64,000 nucleotides of DNA from Nitrosotalea devaniterrae. GTDB lineage: Archaea > Thermoproteota > Nitrososphaeria > Nitrososphaerales > Nitrosopumilaceae. The stretch covers positions 798,451 through 862,450 of the forward strand of contig LN890280.1 in the NCBI GenBank assembly GCA_900065925.1, read 5' to 3'. This document shows, piece by piece, positions 60,079 to 64,000 of the stretch; position 1 is the first letter of the stretch; the number at the start of each line of letters is the position of its first letter. The translations under genes and the position numbers were made by a program. The notes under the pieces are model-generated. The model did not search any database, had not been told where the DNA came from, and saw nothing but the letters and a program-made list of their open reading frames with translations.

Positions 60079-61631
60079 TGAAAGAAAAAGAATCCAGTTT
60101 TTTAGGCTTGGCAGAAAATATTTTCTACAACTTTTCTCAGATAAAACCTGGCAGTCTAAATCTTGTCTTCTCAAAAAGAACGATATTTCCAGTGATAAAA
60201 TATGATTCTGAATTAGAAATCATCATCCCATTGCCACGAAAACAGAATGGCAAATATTTGTTTGAAGGTATGTTATATGATGATAATTTCAATGAAAGAC
60301 AAAACCTTTGGTGTCTGTTTCTAGCCACGATTTATCATCTTGCAGCTCATGCTTGCGTTTCAGGATATTCTATATATGATTCTTGGAAAAGATCTAAAAC
60401 CGAAGATATTTGCTTACGTGTAATCGATTACATTGAAGATATGTTTGTTGAACAATATATTTCTCATACTGATTATGAGATATGGAAAAGTATGAAAAAT
60501 ATTGAGAATGAACTCATGTCGAAAAATCAAAAAAATTCTTCTAAATCCTTTAATGTCGAACATCCTAAAATTTTCGGCTTGTCTGATAAAGAAAAAATCG
60601 CAAAAATACGAACAAATGTGATGCACAAACAAAATGATGTCATTTTATTTGCAAATTTACTTTATAAAAATAGGGAATTGTTGTCTAGGGAAATCATGCC
60701 TTATTATGAAAGACACGATGTTCAACAAATGCTGGAAACTGGACAAAAAAGTCCAGATTTTAAACCAAATGGCGTATTTCAAGAAAACACGGTGAAACTT
60801 GATGATCTTTGGTTAAAAGATGCACAATTAAAATTAAAAATACTTGGAAAATATAAAAAGAATTTAAAAGATCTTAATTTTGATTCAATTGTAGTTCCAC
60901 GAGGAAATTTTTATAATTTTTTGCAAATTAAAGAAAAAATATCTCCATTATTGAGAAAGATTCATCAACAGATGCGAATGGTGGGAAATAATTTCGATGA
61001 TCCTAAAACTGATGAACGTGGTTATCTGAACATGCAAATGGTTATCCAATCTATGGCATCCGAATCGCAATCTGTTGATGTTTTTGAGCGTGATGAAATT
61101 CGACGAGTTGAGGAAGCATGGGTAATTTTAATAGACAATAGTGCAAGTATGGGTTTACGATTTGAACAAATAAAAGAATTTACTGTTTGTATCGCAGAAG
61201 CAGCAAATGATCTAACAGGAAAATCTGATGCATGGGCTTTATTCAGTTTTGATAATAATTTTAAAATTTTAAAAGATTTTGAAGAAAGATATGATCACGA
61301 AGTACAAGCACGTATCGGTTCATTAAAAAATAATGGTTTGTCATTATTACCAGATGCGATAGAATTAGCACGTAGGGTGCTATTGAATGATGCCCGCGAG
61401 AGAAAATATATTTTTCTTATCACTGACGGGCATCCATCTGGTTATGAAAAAATAAATCATCATCTTGTTAAAATTACAAAAAAACTTGATGCTTCTGGTG
61501 TGTCATTAATTGCTATTGGTGTATCAAAATCCACTTCGAAGCATTTTAGACATAATGTACGCGGATCATCTAATCTTGGACAACTTGTAGCCAAATTCAT
61601 TACTGCCTACAAGACTGTTTCATCAGACTAG
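60078..61631 (+). CDS. VWA-domain partner of the MoxR ATPase
   Basis: 517 aa. The C-terminal von Willebrand A domain has a complete MIDAS: EAWVILIDNSASMGLRFEQI (Asp353, Ser355, Ser357), a Thr-like middle (LSLLPDAIELARRV) and ITDGHPSGYEKINHH. The N-terminal 340 residues are helical, resembling CbbO/NorD/CoxE-type proteins with YHLAAHACVSGY. No signal peptide or membrane helix, so it acts in the cytoplasm with the AAA+ partner. Target unknown. Confidence 0.85.
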   Translation: MKEKESSFLGLAENIFYNFSQIKPGSLNLVFSKRTIFPVIKYDSELEIIIPLPRKQNGKYLFEGMLYDDNFNERQNLWCLFLATIYHLAAHACVSGYSIYDSWKRSKTEDICLRVIDYIEDMFVEQYISHTDYEIWKSMKNIENELMSKNQKNSSKSFNVEHPKIFGLSDKEKIAKIRTNVMHKQNDVILFANLLYKNRELLSREIMPYYERHDVQQMLETGQKSPDFKPNGVFQENTVKLDDLWLKDAQLKLKILGKYKKNLKDLNFDSIVVPRGNFYNFLQIKEKISPLLRKIHQQMRMVGNNFDDPKTDERGYLNMQMVIQSMASESQSVDVFERDEIRRVEEAWVILIDNSASMGLRFEQIKEFTVCIAEAANDLTGKSDAWALFSFDNNFKILKDFEERYDHEVQARIGSLKNNGLSLLPDAIELARRVLLNDARERKYIFLITDGHPSGYEKINHHLVKITKKLDASGVSLIAIGVSKSTSKHFRHNVRGSSNLGQLVAKFITAYKTVSSD

Positions 61632-61688
61632 GTGTAAGTCAAAATTACATGCTAGGTGAGATATTCTTCATTACTATACTTGCTAATA

Positions 61689-62342
61689 ATGAATATGTTC
61701 CTTAGAACAAAGAACAGAAAGGCAATCAGTGCCGTGCTTACTACACTGATCATCTTGGTTGCATCAGTAGTTCTTGGAACGGGTGTTGTACTGTATGGTA
61801 CTAGCCTCTTCCAGACAGGCGCCCAATCCTCGGGCATAGCAGTTCAAGGTAGTCATGTGTGGGTAAACTCTACGAGTTCGCCAACATATGTGTGGGGAGC
61901 TGCAGAGATTAGAAATAGTGGTGACAAGATTCTGTCTGTAGACCAGATTAATGTACGCGGTACTCAGGTACCATTTGCAAGCTGGTACTATAGCAATAAT
62001 CAAACAGCCGTTACCGCAGCAAACTTTCAATCTCAGCTAACATACACTGGAACTACAGGTACTGGACTCATGAAGAGCTTTGCCTCGGGAGCACCAACTG
62101 GATGTACAACTGCCACCACTCAATTCTATATCAACGAATTTGGTTTGGGTAGTAGCAATCCTACAGTGTGTTTCACGCAAGCATCTGGTCCAATTTCATT
62201 GAAGCCAGGTGATAGAGCCATAGTGTATTTCCAAGTGCCAAATGGCATATTGAGTACAGTGGATGCAGGTTCCCAAAGTAGTGTTGCAGTATATGCTGGT
62301 AGTGTAGGTGCACCGCAGTCTGTTACTGTAGAAAGCAAATAG
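61689..62342 (+). CDS. Archaellin/type IV pilin-like protein 4
   Basis: 217 aa from ATG 61689 (MNMFLRTKNRKAISAVLTTL); GTG 61656 gives an implausible extension. Class III signal with predicted cut RKA-ISAVL, followed by the typical hydrophobic helix LIILVASVVLGTGVVLYGTS. Exposed domain beta-rich with two Cys (PTGCTTATTQ, PTVCFTQASG) and ends SVGAPQSVTVESK, archaellin-like. Candidate main filament subunit. A T-rich tract follows before the ATPase. Confidence 0.8.
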   Translation: MNMFLRTKNRKAISAVLTTLIILVASVVLGTGVVLYGTSLFQTGAQSSGIAVQGSHVWVNSTSSPTYVWGAAEIRNSGDKILSVDQINVRGTQVPFASWYYSNNQTAVTAANFQSQLTYTGTTGTGLMKSFASGAPTGCTTATTQFYINEFGLGSSNPTVCFTQASGPISLKPGDRAIVYFQVPNGILSTVDAGSQSSVAVYAGSVGAPQSVTVESK

Positions 62343-62363
62343 AGGGGGTTTAAAAAAATGCCC

Positions 62364-62387
62364 AACTTCTCTTCTTTTTTATTTTTG
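62364..62387 (+). terminator. Pyrimidine/T-rich tract after the pilin
   Basis: CTTCTCTTCTTTTTTATTTT lies about 22 nt after the pilin stop and just before the ATPase ATG. Archaeal termination is favoured at such runs; partial read-through would allow much pilin and little ATPase. Assigned from composition and position. Confidence 0.4.
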
Positions 62388-62398
62388 GTGACTAGCAA

Positions 62399-63949
62399 AT
62401 GAAAGACAGATCAAAAAAATCTCAAGAAATTGAAACTTTTCTGGAACGTCAAATAATTGATGAAGGTCAAAGTCAGATTCCATTTGGTTATGAAATTGTA
62501 AAAAAATATCCATTACAGCCTCCATTTAGTTATGCGAATATATTGTATAATAAAGAAAAATCCACATATCTTTATTTTGTAGATGAATTACGTCTAAACA
62601 GGGAAGACACAACAATCTTTCAAACACTCTACAAACTCATTGAAGAAAGTCTTGAATCTCCATCAAAATCTGATGGCAGTCAAAATTTTGAAGATCATTT
62701 GAATAAAATCCTCAAGGATAATGAAAAGATGTTTCTAAATCACTCTAGTATGAGTAGTATGGAGAAGGTGAAATATTATTTGAAACGCGATATTGTGGGA
62801 TTTGGCCTGATAGATCCAATAATGCATGATGTAAATATTGAGGATGTAAGCTGCAGTGGAACTGACAAACCCATTTTCATATGGCATCGAAATTATGACA
62901 GCATCCCAACAAATATCCAGTATGCATCAAATGAACAATTAAATTCATTTGTTTCTAGAATTGTGTTTCGAGCTGGAAAACATATCAGTACTGCATTTCC
63001 AATATCGGATTTGGCATTACAAGGAAATCATAGAATCTCAGTTCTATATCAAAAGGAAGTAACTCCCAAAGGAACTAGTTTTACAATACGAAAATTCAGA
63101 GAAGATCCTTATACTGTAATTGACCTGATAAAATTTGGAACAATAAGCATTTCAATTGCAGCATATTTGTGGATGCTGGTAGAAGCAAAACAGTCTTTTA
63201 TAATAATAGGCTCAACTGGAAGTGGAAAGACTACAATACTTAACGCAATCACGGGTCTTGTTCACCCTGACTATAAAATTTTCTCAGTAGAAGATGTTGC
63301 AGAAATCAACATCAATCATGAAAACTGGTTCACTCTGGTTTCAAGAAGTGGGTTTGGTTTGAGTGGGGAAGGTGAAATAGGAATGTATGATTTGATAAAG
63401 GCCGGAGTACGACATAGGCCTGACTATATTGTAGTGGGAGAAATCAGAGGCTCTGAGGCGTATGTCATGTTTCAAGCCATGGCTACAGGTCACGGTGGTT
63501 TGTGTACCATGCACGCAGATGGTCTTGAATCTGCAATAAAGAGATTGCAACAAAAACCAATGGATATTCCGCCTGCATATATTTCTCTAATGAACTGCGC
63601 CGTAGTCATAAAGAGAGTAAAAGAAAGTTCTACGGGCCAGAGCAGCAGAAGAGCAATTGCGGTATCAGAAATAATATCTTCCAGTAATTCACATGCAGCT
63701 TTTTCATGGAACCCAAAAACTGATAATTTTGATGATAATCTAAAAGATAGCAATCTGTTCAAAAAAATGGCAGATGCGTCAGGTCGTGATCTAAACGAAC
63801 TGCTTGAGGAACATGAAAAAAGAATCATGATTCTCAAATGGATGCTTGAAAATGATATTAGAAATTATAGAAAAGTAGCTGAAGTGGTTGGAAAATATTA
63901 TCGAGATCCCGAATCATTATTACAAAAAATAGAATTAGGAAATGTCTAA
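62399..63949 (+). CDS. Type II/IV secretion ATPase (PilT/ArlI family)
   Basis: 516 aa. Walker A IIIGSTGSGKTTILN (271-278), Asp box FSVEDVAEININHE, Walker B PDYIVVGEIRGSEAYVMFQA (343-350) and His box GHGGLCTMHADG (about 365-374). The N-terminal domain (DIVGFGLIDPIMHDVNIEDV) is the ring-forming part. Powers filament assembly at the membrane. Similar to ArlI/FlaI and archaeal PilT-like ATPases; which filament cannot be decided without ArlG/F/H, absent here. Confidence 0.92.
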   Translation: MKDRSKKSQEIETFLERQIIDEGQSQIPFGYEIVKKYPLQPPFSYANILYNKEKSTYLYFVDELRLNREDTTIFQTLYKLIEESLESPSKSDGSQNFEDHLNKILKDNEKMFLNHSSMSSMEKVKYYLKRDIVGFGLIDPIMHDVNIEDVSCSGTDKPIFIWHRNYDSIPTNIQYASNEQLNSFVSRIVFRAGKHISTAFPISDLALQGNHRISVLYQKEVTPKGTSFTIRKFREDPYTVIDLIKFGTISISIAAYLWMLVEAKQSFIIIGSTGSGKTTILNAITGLVHPDYKIFSVEDVAEININHENWFTLVSRSGFGLSGEGEIGMYDLIKAGVRHRPDYIVVGEIRGSEAYVMFQAMATGHGGLCTMHADGLESAIKRLQQKPMDIPPAYISLMNCAVVIKRVKESSTGQSSRRAIAVSEIISSSNSHAAFSWNPKTDNFDDNLKDSNLFKKMADASGRDLNELLEEHEKRIMILKWMLENDIRNYRKVAEVVGKYYRDPESLLQKIELGNV

Positions 63950-64000
63950 ATGATTTCACTAAAAAAACTTGATCAGGCAGATTACGAAAAAAAACAAAAT
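63950..64000 (+). CDS. Start of next gene, probably the ArlJ/TadC-type platform protein (partial)
   Basis: Seventeen codons are visible (MISLKKLDQADYEKKQN), starting 1 nt after the ATPase stop. The rest lies beyond the right edge. A PilC/ArlJ membrane platform is the usual next gene, but identity is inferred from position only. Confidence 0.4.
   Translation, partial: MISLKKLDQADYEKKQN

Noticed and set aside
55044-64000. Calling the locus an archaellum operon
   Set aside because: ArlI-like ATPase and archaellin-like pilins are present, but ArlF, ArlG and ArlH are absent from the visible part and the MoxR-VWA pair is not an archaellum component. Type IV filament is the safer name.
1-64000. 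CRISPR arrays or insertion sequences
   Set aside because: No regularly spaced identical repeats and no transposase-like protein with flanking inverted repeats were seen anywhere in the window.

Overview
The window is AT-rich archaeal chromosome, most likely from an ammonia-oxidizing Nitrososphaerota (Thaumarchaeota), Nitrosopumilus/Nitrosotenuis/Nitrosarchaeum type. This rests on archaeal-type ribosomal proteins (S4e, a 332-aa L3, RNase P Rpp29), a proteasome alpha subunit, a CdvB/Snf7-like protein, stand-alone Lrp RAM-domain proteins, a TATA-like box about 25 nt before many start codons (leaderless transcripts), class III (archaellin/pilin) signal peptides, and secreted proteins carrying the short IPxW...F..G(I/L)QYL repeat that I associate with this phylum. 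No identification beyond that is possible by eye.

Layout. 0-18 kb: metabolic and hypothetical genes (glycerate 2-kinase, citrate synthase between two small paralogues, DHH phosphoesterase, RidA, YyaL/DUF255 protein, secreted metzincin-type protease, Lrp regulators, cupin, methyltransferase) and tRNA-Thr. 18.6-25.7 kb: purine genes purS, then purQ-purL-purF-RAM protein-purC, with purE and purK near 50 kb. 26-28.8 kb: an ArsR-like regulator, DUF371, proteasome alpha, a SPOUT-type protein. 28.9-36.8 kb: the S10/spc ribosomal cluster from L3 to L6, without L2, followed by tRNA-Asn. 36.9-41.3 kb: a gene-poor, accessory-looking stretch with five copies of a 26-bp palindrome, small Cys-rich proteins, a G-tract-rich non-coding block and a CdvB paralogue. 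41.3-47.5 kb: a membrane thioredoxin/CcdA pair and the biotin genes bioF-bioB, bioA and bioD, with a textbook BirA-type operator before bioB. 48-52.7 kb: a PII-like/class III cyclase fusion, purE, purK, a KaiC-like ATPase and a TrmB regulator.

55-64 kb (continuing past the right edge) is a type IV filament locus. It has four proteins with class III signal peptides, one carrying a fibro-slime domain, a MoxR-type AAA+ ATPase overlapping a VWA protein, a second archaellin-like pilin, a PilT/ArlI-type secretion ATPase and the start of what is probably the ArlJ/TadC membrane platform. The filament genes with an embedded MoxR-VWA pair, and the PII-cyclase fusion with altered transition-state residues, are the two most unusual arrangements here. 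Other points: a probable one-base deletion at the start of a YkgJ-type gene, a secreted protein built from four 4-Cys repeats, and three small Cys-rich genes plus one 39-aa membrane protein that are easily missed.
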